Assembly: GCF_001713475.1 (NCBI RefSeq)
Contig: NZ_CP016499.1
Coordinates: forward strand, 2,666,001-2,730,000
Length of the DNA: 64,000 bases
Direction: 5' to 3'
Origin: Agrobacterium sp. RAC06
GTDB taxonomy: Bacteria > Pseudomonadota > Alphaproteobacteria > Rhizobiales > Rhizobiaceae
How positions within the stretch are numbered: the first letter of the stretch is position 1; every line of letters starts with the position of its first letter. The notes under the pieces are model-generated. The model had not been told where the DNA came from, did not search any database, and saw only the letters and a program-made list of their open reading frames with translations. This document shows, in pieces, positions 7,818-17,345 of the stretch. The position numbers were made by a program, and so were the translations under genes.

Positions 7818-8477
7818 ATGTTCCTGATCGACATGTTCAACAAGAAAACCGTCATGCCGACGGCAGAAAACGCCCTGCCCGGCCGATCCGAGCCGATCCC
7901 GACCGCATCGACGCATTTCATCTCCGGCCTGCCGCTGAAGGGCCCAGTGCCCGAGGGCATGAAGACCATCTATCTCGGCATGGGCTGCTTCTGGGGCGCC
8001 GAGCGTCTGCTCTGGCAAACGCCGGGCGTTCATCTAACCGTCTCCGGCTACCAGGGTGGCATCACGCCCAATCCGACCTATCAGGAGACCGTGACGGGCC
8101 TGACCGGCCATACCGAAGTGGTGAAGGTGGTCTACGACCCCGCGAAAATCTCGCTGGAAGGGCTGCTTAAGATCTTCTTCGAGGCGCATGATCCGACCCA
8201 GGGCATGCGCCAGGGCAATGATATCGGCACCACCTATCGCTCCGCGATCTATGTCGAGGATGACGAGGACATGGCGCTTGCCATCGCCGTTCGCGATCGC
8301 TTCCAGGAGGCGCTGGTGAAGGCTGGACGCAGCAGCCGGGTGACGACGGAGATCGCCCATGCCGGACCGTTCTACTTTGCCGAGGAGTATCACCAGCAGT
8401 ATCTGGCGAAGAATCCGAATGGTTACTGCGGCCTACGCGGTACGGGCGTTTCCTGCCCGATCTCGCCCGCAGCCTGA
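7818..8477 (+). CDS. msrA: Peptide methionine sulfoxide reductase MsrA
   Basis: This 219-residue enzyme reduces methionine-S-sulfoxide in proteins and free methionine, repairing oxidative damage in the cytoplasm. The catalytic motif GCFWGAE places the nucleophilic Cys at residue 57; the resolving cysteines are C204 (GYCG) and C213 near the C-terminus. The GYQGG and EYHQQYL segments are family-typical. The N-terminal extension of about 48 residues before the catalytic core is normal for the long MsrA form of alphaproteobacteria. It has an AGGAGG site and appears monocistronic. Confidence 0.95.
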   Translation: MFLIDMFNKKTVMPTAENALPGRSEPIPTASTHFISGLPLKGPVPEGMKTIYLGMGCFWGAERLLWQTPGVHLTVSGYQGGITPNPTYQETVTGLTGHTEVVKVVYDPAKISLEGLLKIFFEAHDPTQGMRQGNDIGTTYRSAIYVEDDEDMALAIAVRDRFQEALVKAGRSSRVTTEIAHAGPFYFAEEYHQQYLAKNPNGYCGLRGTGVSCPISPAA

Positions 8478-8519
8478 GGGCGAATGCTCAAAGACGCAGC
8501 ATAAATCCTATTGATCTGA

Positions 8520-8552
8520 CTGATTTTTCAGCGTCCTGCGCTGAAAAATCAG
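8520..8552. repeat. 14-bp perfect hairpin between msrA and the nucleoside importer
   Basis: The arms CTGATTTTTCAGCG (8520-8533) and CGCTGAAAAATCAG (8539-8552) are perfect complements with a 5-base loop. No T-run follows, so it is not a canonical terminator on the plus strand. It could end msrA transcription imperfectly or be part of the importer leader. A second hairpin, ACCAGAT-N7-ATCTGGT, follows at 8570-8590. Confidence 0.6.
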
Positions 8553-8732
8553 CAGGCTTGTGAATCTTTACCAGATGAAAAAAATCTGGTGAATTTTGAA
8601 GCGAGCCATGCAAGGATGAAAGCCAGCCAGGACCTCCGGAAAAGGGGGCGGCGGTTCCGCAGACATGTCTTTCTCATGAGGAAGGCTTGCGGGAGGACCC
8701 AACAAGATCAATAGCAACAACAGGGCTGCACC

Positions 8733-9725
8733 ATGAAGAAAACCCTCCTCAGTCTCTTTGCCTTGGCCGCGATGTCGGCGACCGCGCTTGCGGCCGACGT
8801 CAAGCCGGCGCTGGTCTACGGCACGGGCGGCAAGTTCGACAAATCCTTCAACGAAGCCGCTTACGGTGGCGCCGAGAAGTTCAAGGCCGAAACCGGCATC
8901 GACTACCGCGACTTCGAGCCGACCAGCGACACGCAGGGCGAACAGGCAATCCGCAACTTCGCTTCGCGCGGTTTCAACCCGGTTGTCGCCGTTTCCTTCG
9001 CCTGGACCTCGGCCATCGAAAAGGTTGCCGCTGAATTCCCGGATACCCAGTTCGTGATCGTCGATTCCGTCGTCGACAAGCCGAATGTCCGTTCGGTCGT
9101 CTACAAGGAAGAGGAAGGCTCTTACCTCGTTGGCCTGCTCGCCGGCATGGCTTCCACCACCGGCAAGGTCGGCTTCGTCGGCGGCATGGACATTCCGCTG
9201 ATCCGCAAGTTCGCCTGCGGCTACGAGCAGGGCGCACGCGCTGCCAAGGCCGACATCCAGGTCTTCCAGAACATGACCGGCACCACGGGCGCTGCCTGGA
9301 ACGACCCGGTTCGCGGCGGTGAGCTCACCAAGAACCAGATCGACCAGGGTGCGGATGTCGTTTACGCGGCAGCCGGTGCAACCGGTCTCGGCGTTCTGCA
9401 GACCGCTGCCGACAACGGCAAGCTGTCGATCGGCGTCGACTCCAACCAGAACCACCTGCATCCGGGTTCGGTTCTGACCTCGATGGTCAAGCGCGTCGAC
9501 CTCGCCGTCTACAACGCTTACGCAGATTCGAAGAACGACAAGTTCACGCCCGGTCTGCAGGTTCTCGGCGTCGCACAGGAAGGTGTCGCCTACGCTCTGG
9601 ACGACAACAACGCCAAGCTGATCACCGATGAGATGAAGGCTGCCGTCGAGAAGGCCAAGGCCGACATCGCCGCCGGCACCATCAAGGTCCACGACTACAT
9701 GTCGGACAATTCCTGCCCGAAGTGA
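8733..9725 (+). CDS. BMP-family nucleoside-binding protein of ABC importer
   Basis: This is the 330-residue periplasmic solute-binding protein of a nucleoside ABC importer. A signal peptide ends at ALAAD (about residues 1-21). The mature part carries the BMP (Bmp/Med/PnrA) signatures: LVYGTGGKFDKSFNEAAYGG, EEGSYLVGLLAGMAS, GFVGGMDIPLI, and GVDSNQNHL near the ligand site. Members bind purine nucleosides or, in related systems, nucleosides generally. It is first in an operon with the ATPase, two permeases and nucleoside-degrading enzymes, which supports nucleosides as the substrate. A terminator-like hairpin just downstream probably makes this protein more abundant than the membrane parts. Confidence 0.92.
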   Translation: MKKTLLSLFALAAMSATALAADVKPALVYGTGGKFDKSFNEAAYGGAEKFKAETGIDYRDFEPTSDTQGEQAIRNFASRGFNPVVAVSFAWTSAIEKVAAEFPDTQFVIVDSVVDKPNVRSVVYKEEEGSYLVGLLAGMASTTGKVGFVGGMDIPLIRKFACGYEQGARAAKADIQVFQNMTGTTGAAWNDPVRGGELTKNQIDQGADVVYAAAGATGLGVLQTAADNGKLSIGVDSNQNHLHPGSVLTSMVKRVDLAVYNAYADSKNDKFTPGLQVLGVAQEGVAYALDDNNAKLITDEMKAAVEKAKADIAAGTIKVHDYMSDNSCPK

Positions 9726-9735
9726 TCTAGAATCC

Positions 9736-9774
9736 GGGCGCAGGACGGCGACATCGTCGTTCTGCGCCCTTTTT
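9736..9774 (+). terminator. Intercistronic terminator/attenuator after the binding-protein gene
   Basis: GGGCGCAG (9736-9743) pairs with CTGCGCCC (9762-9769), with extra pairing inside, followed by TTTTT. It sits between the binding protein and the ATPase, the usual place for partial termination that skews expression toward the binding protein. Confidence 0.75.
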
Positions 9775-9793
9775 GTATGTCTGGGGGACCGGA

Positions 9794-11314
9794 ATGAACG
9801 CAACGAACCAGGCACCCGCGATCGAATTGATCGGCATCGACAAGAAGTTCGGTGCGGTGCATGCCAACAAGAATATCAATCTGACGGTCGCCAAGGGCTC
9901 CATCCACGGCATCATCGGTGAAAACGGCGCCGGCAAGTCAACGCTGATGTCGATCCTCTACGGCTTCTATCAGGCCGATCAGGGTTCCATTCAGATCGAC
10001 GGAAAGCCGATCACGATCAAGGACAGTCAGGCCGCCATCAGTTCCGGAATCGGAATGGTGCACCAGCACTTCATGCTGGTCGAGAATTTCTCCGTGCTCG
10101 AGAACCTGATGCTCGGTGCCGAAGGCGGCGCCTTGCTCGGCAAGGGCACGGATGCCGCACGCGCGGCGCTCAAGAAGCTGGAAGAAGACTACGAGCTGGA
10201 CGTGGATCCCGACGCGATCGTCGAGGAACTGCCTGTTGGTCTGCAGCAGCGCGTCGAAATCCTGAAAGCGCTCTATCGCGGTGCCGAGATCCTGATCCTC
10301 GACGAGCCGACGGGCGTGCTGACACCGGCTGAAGCCGACCATTTGTTCAAGATCCTCGGCGTGCTGCGCGACCAGGGCAAGACGGTCATCCTGATCACCC
10401 ACAAGCTGCGCGAGATCATGGCGATTACCGATACCGTGTCCGTCATGCGCCGCGGCGAAATGGTTGCGACCCGCAAGACGGCCGAAACCACGGTCGAAGA
10501 ACTCGCCGAGCTGATGGTCGGCCGCCGGGTGCTGCTGCATGTGGATAAGAAGCCCGCCAATGCCGGCGAGATTTTCCTCTCGGTGCGCAATCTGACCGTC
10601 AAGGACAACCGGGGCGTCGTCATGGTCGACAACGTCTCCTTCGACGTGCGCTCCGGCGAGATCGTCGGTATTGCCGGCGTCGCTGGCAATGGTCAGAGCG
10701 AGCTTCTCGAAGCCATCACCGGGATTCGCAAGCCGACCTCGGGCGAAATCTGGATCAACGGACAGAACGTTGCCGGCCTCGACCCGGCCGAACTGCGCGG
10801 CATTGGCGTGGCGCATATCCCCGAAGACCGCCACCATATGGGCCTCGTGCTTCCCTTCGAGGAAAGCCAGAATGCCATTCTCGGCTATCATCGCGACGAG
10901 CGCTATGGAAAGGGTCCGTTCCTCAATCCAGACCTGATGCGCAAGGCGGCGGTCGAGGAAATCGAGAAATACGATATCCGTCCGCCGAACCCCAGACTGA
11001 AGACCGCCAATTTCTCGGGCGGTAACCAGCAGAAGATCGTCGTTGCCCGCGAAATCGAGCGTGATCCAAAGCTGTTGATCGTTGGCCAGCCGACGCGCGG
11101 CGTCGACATCGGCGCGATCGAGTTCATTCACAAGCGGATCGTCGAGACGCGCGACGCTGGCAAGGCCGTGTTGCTCGTCTCCGTCGAGCTCGACGAGATC
11201 CGCTCGCTCTCCGACCGCATTCTGGTGATGTTCGCCGGCAAGGTCGTCGGCGAAAAGACGCCTGATACAGGCGAACAGACACTCGGCCTGATGATGGCCG
11301 GCATTGCCGCTTGA
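9794..11314 (+). CDS. Nucleoside ABC importer ATP-binding protein (two ABC domains)
   Basis: This 506-residue ATPase powers nucleoside uptake. The first ABC domain has a full Walker A (GENGAGKST) and [14 protein letters not shown]; its signature is the atypical LPVGLQQR. The second domain has a degenerate Walker A (GVAGNGQSE), a clean signature FSGGNQQK and [10 protein letters not shown] in place of the usual Walker B ending. This asymmetric layout is the norm for the sugar/BMP class. The ATG at 9794 follows GGGGGACCGGA; an upstream in-frame start inside the terminator is rejected. The gene lies seven bases before the first permease. Confidence 0.92.
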   Translation: MNATNQAPAIELIGIDKKFGAVHANKNINLTVAKGSIHGIIGENGAGKSTLMSILYGFYQADQGSIQIDGKPITIKDSQAAISSGIGMVHQHFMLVENFSVLENLMLGAEGGALLGKGTDAARAALKKLEEDYELDVDPDAIVEELPVGLQQRVEILKALYRGAEILILDEPTGVLTPAEADHLFKILGVLRDQGKTVILITHKLREIMAITDTVSVMRRGEMVATRKTAETTVEELAELMVGRRVLLHVDKKPANAGEIFLSVRNLTVKDNRGVVMVDNVSFDVRSGEIVGIAGVAGNGQSELLEAITGIRKPTSGEIWINGQNVAGLDPAELRGIGVAHIPEDRHHMGLVLPFEESQNAILGYHRDERYGKGPFLNPDLMRKAAVEEIEKYDIRPPNPRLKTANFSGGNQQKIVVAREIERDPKLLIVGQPTRGVDIGAIEFIHKRIVETRDAGKAVLLVSVELDEIRSLSDRILVMFAGKVVGEKTPDTGEQTLGLMMAGIAA

Positions 11315-11321
11315 GGATTTG

Positions 11322-12425
11322 ATGAGCACTGCATCCGTACCCCTGCCGAACTGGATCAATTATGCGCTGCTGCCGCTGATCAACCTCACGCTTGCCTTTC
11401 TCGTGTCCGGCCTCGTGGTCTGGATCATCGGGGAAAACCCGTGGGACGCACTCAAGCTGATGCTGGAAGGCGCGCTTGGCAGCGGCGAAGGCATCGGCTT
11501 CACGCTGTTTTATGCGACGAACTTCATCTTCACCGGGCTCTCCGTCGCGGTCGCCTATCACGCCGGCTTGTTCAACATCGGCTCGGAAGGCCAGGCCTAT
11601 CTCGGTGGACTGGGTGCCGCACTCGCAGCGCTTGCGCTCGACCATTACGTACCGTGGTATGTCACCATGCCGTTTGCGATCATGGCGGCCGCCCTTTTCG
11701 GCGCGGCCTGGGCCTTCATCCCGGCCTGGCTGCAGGCCAAGCGCGGCAGCCATATCGTCATCACGACGATCATGTTCAACTTCATCGGCGCAGCGCTGAT
11801 GGTCTATCTGCTGGTCAACGTGCTGATCGTGCCGGGCAAAATGGCGCCGGAAACCCGCACCTTCCTCGAAGGCGGCCAGCTGCCCAAGCTCGACTGGCTG
11901 ATCGCGATGTTCGGCGGCACGCTCGGACCTGCCCCGTTCAACGTCTCCTTCCTGATCGCGCTCGTCATGTGCGTGCTGGTCTGGATCTTGATCTGGCGCA
12001 CCAAGCTCGGCTTCGAGATGCGCACGCTCGGCATCAGCCGTTCGGCCGCCGCCTATGCCGGCATTCCCTATGTGAAGATCGTCATGATCACGATGCTGAT
12101 CTCCGGCGGCCTTGCCGGCATGATGGCGCTCAACCCGGTGCTCGGCGCGTCTGCCCGTCTGCAGGTGGAATTCGTCGCAGGCGCGGGCTTTGTCGGGATC
12201 GCGGTGTCGCTGATGGGGCGCAACCATCCGCTCGGCATCGTGCTTGCCGCCATCCTGTTCGGCATTCTCTATCAGGGTGGAGCCTGGCTCTCCTTCGACA
12301 TGCCGAACATCACCCGCGAGATGATCGTGGTCATTCAGGGTCTTGTGATCCTGTTTGCCGGCGCGCTGGAATTCATGTGCCGCCCGATGATCGTGCGGAT
12401 CTACCAGACAATGACAAAGGCCTGA
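11322..12425 (+). CDS. Nucleoside ABC importer permease 1
   Basis: This is a 367-residue polytopic inner-membrane protein of the BPD_transp_2 (branched-chain/ribose/BMP) family with about nine hydrophobic helices. Visible family segments are YHAGLFNIGSEGQAYLGG, HIVITTIMFNFI, LRTKLGF-like WRTKLGFEMRTLGISRSAAAYAGI (the loop that contacts the ATPase) and GAGFVGIAVSLMGRNHPLGI. The ATG at 11322 has a TTGAGGA ribosome site. It pairs with the next gene to form the heterodimeric channel. Confidence 0.9.
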   Translation: MSTASVPLPNWINYALLPLINLTLAFLVSGLVVWIIGENPWDALKLMLEGALGSGEGIGFTLFYATNFIFTGLSVAVAYHAGLFNIGSEGQAYLGGLGAALAALALDHYVPWYVTMPFAIMAAALFGAAWAFIPAWLQAKRGSHIVITTIMFNFIGAALMVYLLVNVLIVPGKMAPETRTFLEGGQLPKLDWLIAMFGGTLGPAPFNVSFLIALVMCVLVWILIWRTKLGFEMRTLGISRSAAAYAGIPYVKIVMITMLISGGLAGMMALNPVLGASARLQVEFVAGAGFVGIAVSLMGRNHPLGIVLAAILFGILYQGGAWLSFDMPNITREMIVVIQGLVILFAGALEFMCRPMIVRIYQTMTKA

Positions 12426-12435
12426 GGACGCGACC

Positions 12436-13407
12436 ATGGAATCCTTTGACATGCTCATCAGCATCCTCGGCTCGACGATCCGACTGTCGATCCCGCTGAT
12501 CCTGGCAGCCCTTGCCGGCCTATATTCCGAACGGGCCGGCGTCTTCGACATCGGGCTTGAAGGCAAGATGCTGGCAGCGGCCTTTGCCGCGGCCTGTGTC
12601 GCCTATCTCACCGGTTCGGCCTGGCTCGGGCTCTTCTCCGGCATCGCCGTCTCACTGGTGTTCTCGCTGATCCACGGCTTTGCCTCGATCACCAATCGCG
12701 GCAACCAGATCGTGTCGGGCGTGGCGCTGAACTTCGTTGCGGCTGGCCTCACCGTGGTGCTCGGCCAGGCCTGGTTCGGCCAGGGCGGCCGTACGCCGCA
12801 GGTCTCCGGCGACGGTCGTTTCTCCCCTATCATCCTGCCGGGTGCCGACATGATGCGCGACGTGCCCTTCATCGGGCCGATCTATTCGAACGTGATCTCC
12901 GGCAACAACATGCTCACCTATATCGCGTTCCTCGCCGTTCCGATCTCCTGGTGGGTGCTCTATCGCACGCGCTTCGGCCTTCGCCTGCGTGCCGTGGGCG
13001 AGAACCCGGGTGCGGTCGATACCGCCGGCATTTCGGTCACCTTCCTGCGCTACCGCGCGGTGCTGATGGCCGGTCTGCTCTGCGGCATCGCCGGTACTTA
13101 CCTCGCAATCGCCCAGTCGGCTGCCTTCATCAAGGACATGTCGGCCGGCAAGGGCTTCATCGCGCTTGCAGCGCTGATCTTCGCCAAGTGGAAGCCGGTG
13201 CCGGTCATGTTCGCCTGCCTGCTCTTCGGTTTCCTCGATGCCCTCGCCAACTTCATGCAGGGCAAGGAGATACCGCTCATCGGGGAAGTGCCGGTGCAGC
13301 TCTTCCAGGCCCTGCCCTATATCCTCACCTGCATTCTGCTTGCGGGCTTCATCGGCTCTGCCAACCCGCCGAAGGCCGGTGGCGTCGCATACTCCAAGGA
13401 GCGTTGA
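12436..13407 (+). CDS. Nucleoside ABC importer permease 2
   Basis: This 323-residue second permease is also of the BPD_transp_2 family, with FDIGLEGKMLAAAFAA, NRGNQIVSGVALNFVAAGLT, and the coupling-loop segment YRTRFGLRLRAVGENPGAVDTAGI. The C-terminal hydrophobic stretch precedes a short basic tail. It starts ten bases after permease 1 and ends two bases before cdd, so the transporter and the first catabolic enzyme are co-transcribed. Confidence 0.9.
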   Translation: MESFDMLISILGSTIRLSIPLILAALAGLYSERAGVFDIGLEGKMLAAAFAAACVAYLTGSAWLGLFSGIAVSLVFSLIHGFASITNRGNQIVSGVALNFVAAGLTVVLGQAWFGQGGRTPQVSGDGRFSPIILPGADMMRDVPFIGPIYSNVISGNNMLTYIAFLAVPISWWVLYRTRFGLRLRAVGENPGAVDTAGISVTFLRYRAVLMAGLLCGIAGTYLAIAQSAAFIKDMSAGKGFIALAALIFAKWKPVPVMFACLLFGFLDALANFMQGKEIPLIGEVPVQLFQALPYILTCILLAGFIGSANPPKAGGVAYSKER

Positions 13408-13409
13408 TC

Positions 13410-13802
13410 ATGGCACATGATCTTTTCGAAGCCGCGCGTGACGCGATGAAATTCGCGCATGCGCCCTATTCGAAGTTCCCCGTGGGGGCTGCCATCCGCG
13501 CGGACGACGGTCGCATCTATACCGGCGCCAATATCGAGAACCTCTCTTTCCCTCAAGGGTGGTGTGCCGAGCCGACGGCGATCGGCTGCATGATCATGGG
13601 TGGCGGCAAGAAGATCGTCGAGATGGCCGTGATCGCCGAGAAGCTGGCGCTCTGCCCGCCCTGCGGCGGCTGCCGGCAGAAGATCTCGGAATTCGCGTCT
13701 GCCGATACCAAGATCTATCTCTGTGACGAAGTGGGTGTGCAGAAGACCATGACGATGGACGAGCTTCTGCCGCTCAGCTTCAAAACGGACATCCTCGGAT
13801 GA
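13410..13802 (+). CDS. cdd: Cytidine deaminase
   Basis: This 130-residue zinc enzyme deaminates cytidine and deoxycytidine to uridine and deoxyuridine. Zinc ligands and the proton-shuttle Glu are visible: C52 and E54 in WCAEPTAIG, and C85/C88 in PPCGGCRQ. The substrate region NIENLSFPQG is present. Length is that of the homotetrameric short form. The gene overlaps the following phosphorylase by four bases (ATGA), indicating translational coupling within the importer/catabolic operon. Confidence 0.95.
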   Translation: MAHDLFEAARDAMKFAHAPYSKFPVGAAIRADDGRIYTGANIENLSFPQGWCAEPTAIGCMIMGGGKKIVEMAVIAEKLALCPPCGGCRQKISEFASADTKIYLCDEVGVQKTMTMDELLPLSFKTDILG

Positions 13803-14605
13803 AGGCGGCCGTGGATCTGCTGGTCGAGCGCCTGAACGGCCTCATGCCGCGCTTCGGCATCGTTCTCGGATCGGGCTTGGGATCACTGGTCAACGAGGTT
13901 CGTGATGCCATCCGCATCCCCTACTCCGATCTGCCCGGTTTTCCCTTAAGCGGTGTGTCGGGCCATGCCGGCGAGATCGTTGCGGGCTATCTCGGGCGCA
14001 CGCCGGTCATCATGCTGGCCGGCCGCATGCACTATTACGAACACGGCGATGCGAATGCGATGCGCATGCCGATCGAGGTTCTCATGGGGCTCGGCGTGAA
14101 GTCGCTGATCCTCACCAACGCGGCGGGATCGCTGCGCGAGGACATGCCGCCTGGTTCGGTCATGCAGATCACCGATCACATCAACTTCTCCGGCAAGAAC
14201 CCGCTGATCGGCGAGCCGAGCGACGGGCGCTTCGTCGGCATGACCTCGGCTTATGATGCCGAGCTGCAGGCCGCGATGCGGGCAGCTGCTGAAGCAGAAG
14301 ATGTGCCGCTCGCGCAGGGTGTCTATATGTGGTTCTCGGGCCCGAGCTTCGAGACGCCGGCGGAGATCCGCATGGCGCGTATTCTGGGTGCAGATGCCGT
14401 GGGCATGTCGACCGTGCCGGAAGTCATTCTCGCCCGTTTCTGTGGCCTGAGGGTTGCAGCCGCCTCGGTGATCACCAATTATGGGGCAGGCATGACCGGT
14501 GGCGAACTCAGCCACGAAGAAACCAAAGACATGGCGCCGATCGGCGGCAAACGTCTGGCCACCATCCTGAAACGGATGATCGGCGGAGGAAATGACATTG
14601 GATAA
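13799..14605 (+). CDS. punA: Purine-nucleoside phosphorylase (trimeric class)
   Basis: This 268-residue enzyme cleaves inosine, guanosine and deoxy forms with phosphate to give the base and (deoxy)ribose-1-phosphate. Signatures of the trimeric PNP/MTAP family are GIVLGSGLGSL at the N-terminus, the GRMHYYEHGDA phosphate-site segment, LTNAAGSLREDMPPGSV, YMWFSGPSFETPAEIR and the DAVGMSTVPEVI segment; an Asn-containing VITNYGAGM follows. The start overlaps cdd by four bases and the end overlaps deoC by fourteen. Its sugar-phosphate product is used by deoB and deoC nearby. Confidence 0.92.
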   Translation: MKAAVDLLVERLNGLMPRFGIVLGSGLGSLVNEVRDAIRIPYSDLPGFPLSGVSGHAGEIVAGYLGRTPVIMLAGRMHYYEHGDANAMRMPIEVLMGLGVKSLILTNAAGSLREDMPPGSVMQITDHINFSGKNPLIGEPSDGRFVGMTSAYDAELQAAMRAAAEAEDVPLAQGVYMWFSGPSFETPAEIRMARILGADAVGMSTVPEVILARFCGLRVAAASVITNYGAGMTGGELSHEETKDMAPIGGKRLATILKRMIGGGNDIG

Positions 14606-15368
14606 TCAAGAACTGCGCGCTGTCGCATCGCGGGCGCTTTCGCTGCTCGACCTCACCAATCTGAAAGACGACTGCACGCCCGACCAGATCGTGACGCTGT
14701 GCGGTCGCGCCCAGAGCGCGTTTGGTCCGACAGCTGCGATCTGCATCTGGCCGCGCTTCGTCATGCAGGCACGCACGCTGCTCGGTCCCGATAGCCCGAT
14801 CCGCATCGCAACGGTGGTCAACTTCCCTTCGGGCGAGATGAAGACCGAGGACGTGCTGGCCGAGACGCGCGATGCGGCTGCTGATGGCGCCGACGACATC
14901 GATCTCGTCATCCCCTACCGGGCGCTGGCGGCCGGTGACGACAAGGCCGTGACGAACATGGTTTCGGCGGTCAAAGACGCCTGTGGCCCAGCGATCCTGA
15001 AGACGATCCTGGAAACGGGTGAGCTCAAGGACATTTCCCTGATCCGACGTGCATCGGATCTTTCGATCGCGGCCGGTGCCGACTTCATCAAGACCTCGAC
15101 CGGCAAGGTTGGCGTCAATGCGACGCTCGAGGCGGCCGACATCATGCTGCAGGCGATCCGCGACAGCCGCAAGAAGGTCGGCTTCAAGCCGGCCGGCGGC
15201 ATTGCGACAGTAATGGACGCTGGCCATTATCTAAAGCTCGCCGACACCATCATGGGCGAGGACTGGGTGATGCCATCGACCTTCCGCTTCGGCGCTTCCG
15301 GCCTGCTCGACGACATCATCGCCGTGCTCTCGGGCGAGCGCTCAACCGCTGCGGCATCGGGGTACTGA
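14592..15368 (+). CDS. deoC: Deoxyribose-phosphate aldolase
   Basis: This 258-residue class I aldolase splits 2-deoxyribose-5-phosphate into acetaldehyde and glyceraldehyde-3-phosphate. The Schiff-base Lys is K167 in GADFIKTSTGK, the assisting Lys is K199 in KVGFKPAGG, and D102 lies in GADDIDLVI, matching the Escherichia coli DeoC triad. The ATG at 14592 follows GGAGGAA within the end of punA. It completes the route from deoxynucleosides to glycolysis together with deoB on the opposite strand. Confidence 0.95.
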   Translation: MTLDNQELRAVASRALSLLDLTNLKDDCTPDQIVTLCGRAQSAFGPTAAICIWPRFVMQARTLLGPDSPIRIATVVNFPSGEMKTEDVLAETRDAAADGADDIDLVIPYRALAAGDDKAVTNMVSAVKDACGPAILKTILETGELKDISLIRRASDLSIAAGADFIKTSTGKVGVNATLEAADIMLQAIRDSRKKVGFKPAGGIATVMDAGHYLKLADTIMGEDWVMPSTFRFGASGLLDDIIAVLSGERSTAAASGY

Positions 15369-15371
15369 GCC

Positions 15372-16688
15372 ATGCTTCCCCAGGAGATCATTCGACGCAA
15401 GCGTGATGGCGGGACCCTGAGCGCGCAGGAGATCGCCGGCTTTATCGAGGGCCTGTCGAAGGAAAAGATCTCCGAGGGGCAGGTAGCGGCCTTTGCCATG
15501 GCCGTCTTCTTCAAGGGCATGACGCCGGATGAAATCGTGGCGCTGACGCTTGCCATGCGGGATTCCGGCGACGTGCTTTCCTGGGCAGGCGTCGGCAAGC
15601 CCGTGGCCGACAAACATTCGACGGGTGGCGTCGGCGACAATGTCTCGCTGATGCTGGCTCCGATCGTGGCGGCCTGTGGGCTGGCCGTCCCGATGATTTC
15701 AGGGCGCGGGCTTGGCCATACCGGGGGCACGCTCGACAAGCTGCAGTCGATCCCCGGTTACGACGTGATGCCTGACAATGTCACCTTCCGCCGGACGGTC
15801 GATCGTGCGGGCTGCGCGATCATCGGCCAGACAGGTGATCTGGCCCCGGCCGACAAGCGGCTCTATGCGATCCGCGACGTGACGGCGACGGTCGAATCCA
15901 TTCCGCTGATCACGGCCTCCATTCTGTCGAAGAAACTCGCGGCCGGGCTGGAAAGCCTGGTTCTCGACGTCAAGGTCGGCAATGGCGCCTTCATGGCGAA
16001 AGCTGAGGATGCGGAGGCCTTGGCGCGATCGCTGGTGCGTGTCGCCAATGGCGCCGGCGTGAAGACCACGGCGCTTTTGACCGACATGAACGAGCCACTT
16101 GCCGACTGCGCCGGCAATGCGATCGAAGTGCTGAACGCCGTCGATTTTCTGAAGGGCTTGAAGAGCGGTACGCGACTCGAAGAGGTGACGCTGGCGCTCG
16201 GTGCCGAGATGCTGATCAATGCCGGCGTCGAGAGCAATCAGGCGGCCGCGCTTGCCCGTTGCAACCGAGTTCTGGCATCGGGCGAGGCTGCGGAGATCTT
16301 TGGTCGCATGGTGTCGGAGCTCGGCGGTCCCGCCGATTTCATGGACAAGGCAGAAACGCATCTCCCACGGGCCAAGGTTGAGATCGCCGTTCTTGCCGAT
16401 GAGGACGGTTATCTAAGCAGTTGCGACACGCGTGGCCTTGGGCTTGCCGTTGTCGCGCTTGGTGGTGGTCGCCAGCGTCCTAGCGACAAGATCGATCACG
16501 GCGTGGGCATCTACGGCTTCAAGCCGCTGGGCACAAAGGTCGAAAAGGGCGAGCCGATCGCCTTTGTTCAGGCGAATGACGAGGCGACTGCCACTCAAGC
16601 CGCCAGGACGGTGGCGGAATGCTATCGCATTTCGGGAACGAAGCCGACGGCAGTACCGGTCATCGGGCTCAGGATCGCTGCCGAATAG
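15372..16688 (+). CDS. deoA: Thymidine phosphorylase
   Basis: This 438-residue enzyme phosphorolyses thymidine and deoxyuridine to the base plus deoxyribose-1-phosphate. The family pattern is complete: an N-terminal helical domain with [21 protein letters not shown], the phosphate-binding glycine region [35 protein letters not shown], and [13 protein letters not shown]. The C-terminal domain contains DKIDHGVGI. It is the last gene of the importer operon, three bases after deoC. The facing gene ends 12 bases away. Confidence 0.95.
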   Translation: MLPQEIIRRKRDGGTLSAQEIAGFIEGLSKEKISEGQVAAFAMAVFFKGMTPDEIVALTLAMRDSGDVLSWAGVGKPVADKHSTGGVGDNVSLMLAPIVAACGLAVPMISGRGLGHTGGTLDKLQSIPGYDVMPDNVTFRRTVDRAGCAIIGQTGDLAPADKRLYAIRDVTATVESIPLITASILSKKLAAGLESLVLDVKVGNGAFMAKAEDAEALARSLVRVANGAGVKTTALLTDMNEPLADCAGNAIEVLNAVDFLKGLKSGTRLEEVTLALGAEMLINAGVESNQAAALARCNRVLASGEAAEIFGRMVSELGGPADFMDKAETHLPRAKVEIAVLADEDGYLSSCDTRGLGLAVVALGGGRQRPSDKIDHGVGIYGFKPLGTKVEKGEPIAFVQANDEATATQAARTVAECYRISGTKPTAVPVIGLRIAAE

Positions 16689-16700
16689 CAGGCGCAAATC

Positions 16701-17222
16701 TCACTGGATCATCCTCAGCGTGCGCTTCTCCGCCGTATAGGACCTGAGTTTTGTCATGAAGCTCATGCCGACAAGCGTGGATGAGAGCGCCTCATCACCC
16801 AGAACGACAGCCTCGACGTTACGCACCCGGATACTGCCGATCTCGACCCGGTCAAGCGTCACGTGTGCGGCCTTGGTGACGCCGTTTGCAGTTCTCACCT
16901 GGTAACGGAAATCGAGCGCTGCCGGGCTGAACCCGAGGCGGCGGGCGGTCGAGACATTCATCGCCACCCTGGAGGCCCCGGTATCCACCATGGCATCCAC
17001 CGGCTTGCCGTTCATCTTGAACGTTCCCGAATAGTGGCCATGGCGACCCATCGTGAGAACCGTCTGGCCGGATGGAACCGCTGCGGCAGGCTTTGCCACG
17101 ACGGCAGCGGGTTCGGTCGTCTCGCGCTCGTCCAGCATGGCCTGAACCTTCTCCGCGATCGTCGGCCATTGGCTGGCGGACAAGGCGAGCATCATGACTG
17201 TGAACAGCGTGCGAGCGAACAT
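16701..17222 (-). CDS. Retropepsin-like (clan AA) aspartic protease, TIGR02281 type
   Basis: This 173-residue protein has an N-terminal hydrophobic signal or anchor (residues 1-20) and a Pro/Ala linker, then a single retropepsin-like domain. The catalytic motif is VDTGAS with Asp80; the flexible glycine motif before it is YSGTFKMNGKPV. A single domain implies a homodimer, as in retroviral protease and the alphaproteobacterial TIGR02281 family. It is probably periplasmic. The substrate is not known. It sits at the end of the upp strand but is separated from upp by a terminator, so it is probably transcribed by itself. Confidence 0.8.
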   Translation of the reverse strand: MFARTLFTVMMLALSASQWPTIAEKVQAMLDERETTEPAAVVAKPAAAVPSGQTVLTMGRHGHYSGTFKMNGKPVDAMVDTGASRVAMNVSTARRLGFSPAALDFRYQVRTANGVTKAAHVTLDRVEIGSIRVRNVEAVVLGDEALSSTLVGMSFMTKLRSYTAEKRTLRMIQ

Positions 17223-17292
17223 CTGTTATCCCCGTGAGCGACGCCGGATCGTAGCAGCGGATCCGAAGAAGTTGGATAACGCAGGACGCAAA

Positions 17293-17320
17293 ACGGCCCG
17301 AAACCGGGGTTTCGGGCCGT
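17293..17320 (-). terminator. Intrinsic terminator of upp
   Basis: ACGGCCCGAAACC and GGTTTCGGGCCGT (17293-17320) form a very GC-rich stem, followed on the minus strand by TTTTGCG. It lies 25 bases after the upp stop codon. Confidence 0.8.
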
Positions 17321-17345
17321 CAAAGCTTGCGATCTGGTTAAGAAA

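Noticed and set aside
8478..8732. Purine riboswitch before the nucleoside importer
   Set aside because: The conserved three-way-junction core and loop-loop pairs are not present; only simple hairpins are seen.
9938..11359. 473-codon open frame antisense to the nucleoside ATPase gene
   Set aside because: Shadow frame; the sense strand has full ABC motifs and operon structure.
11124..12566. 480-codon open frame antisense to permease 1
   Set aside because: His/Arg/Asp/Glu-rich low-complexity translation opposite a membrane protein is the usual shadow signature.
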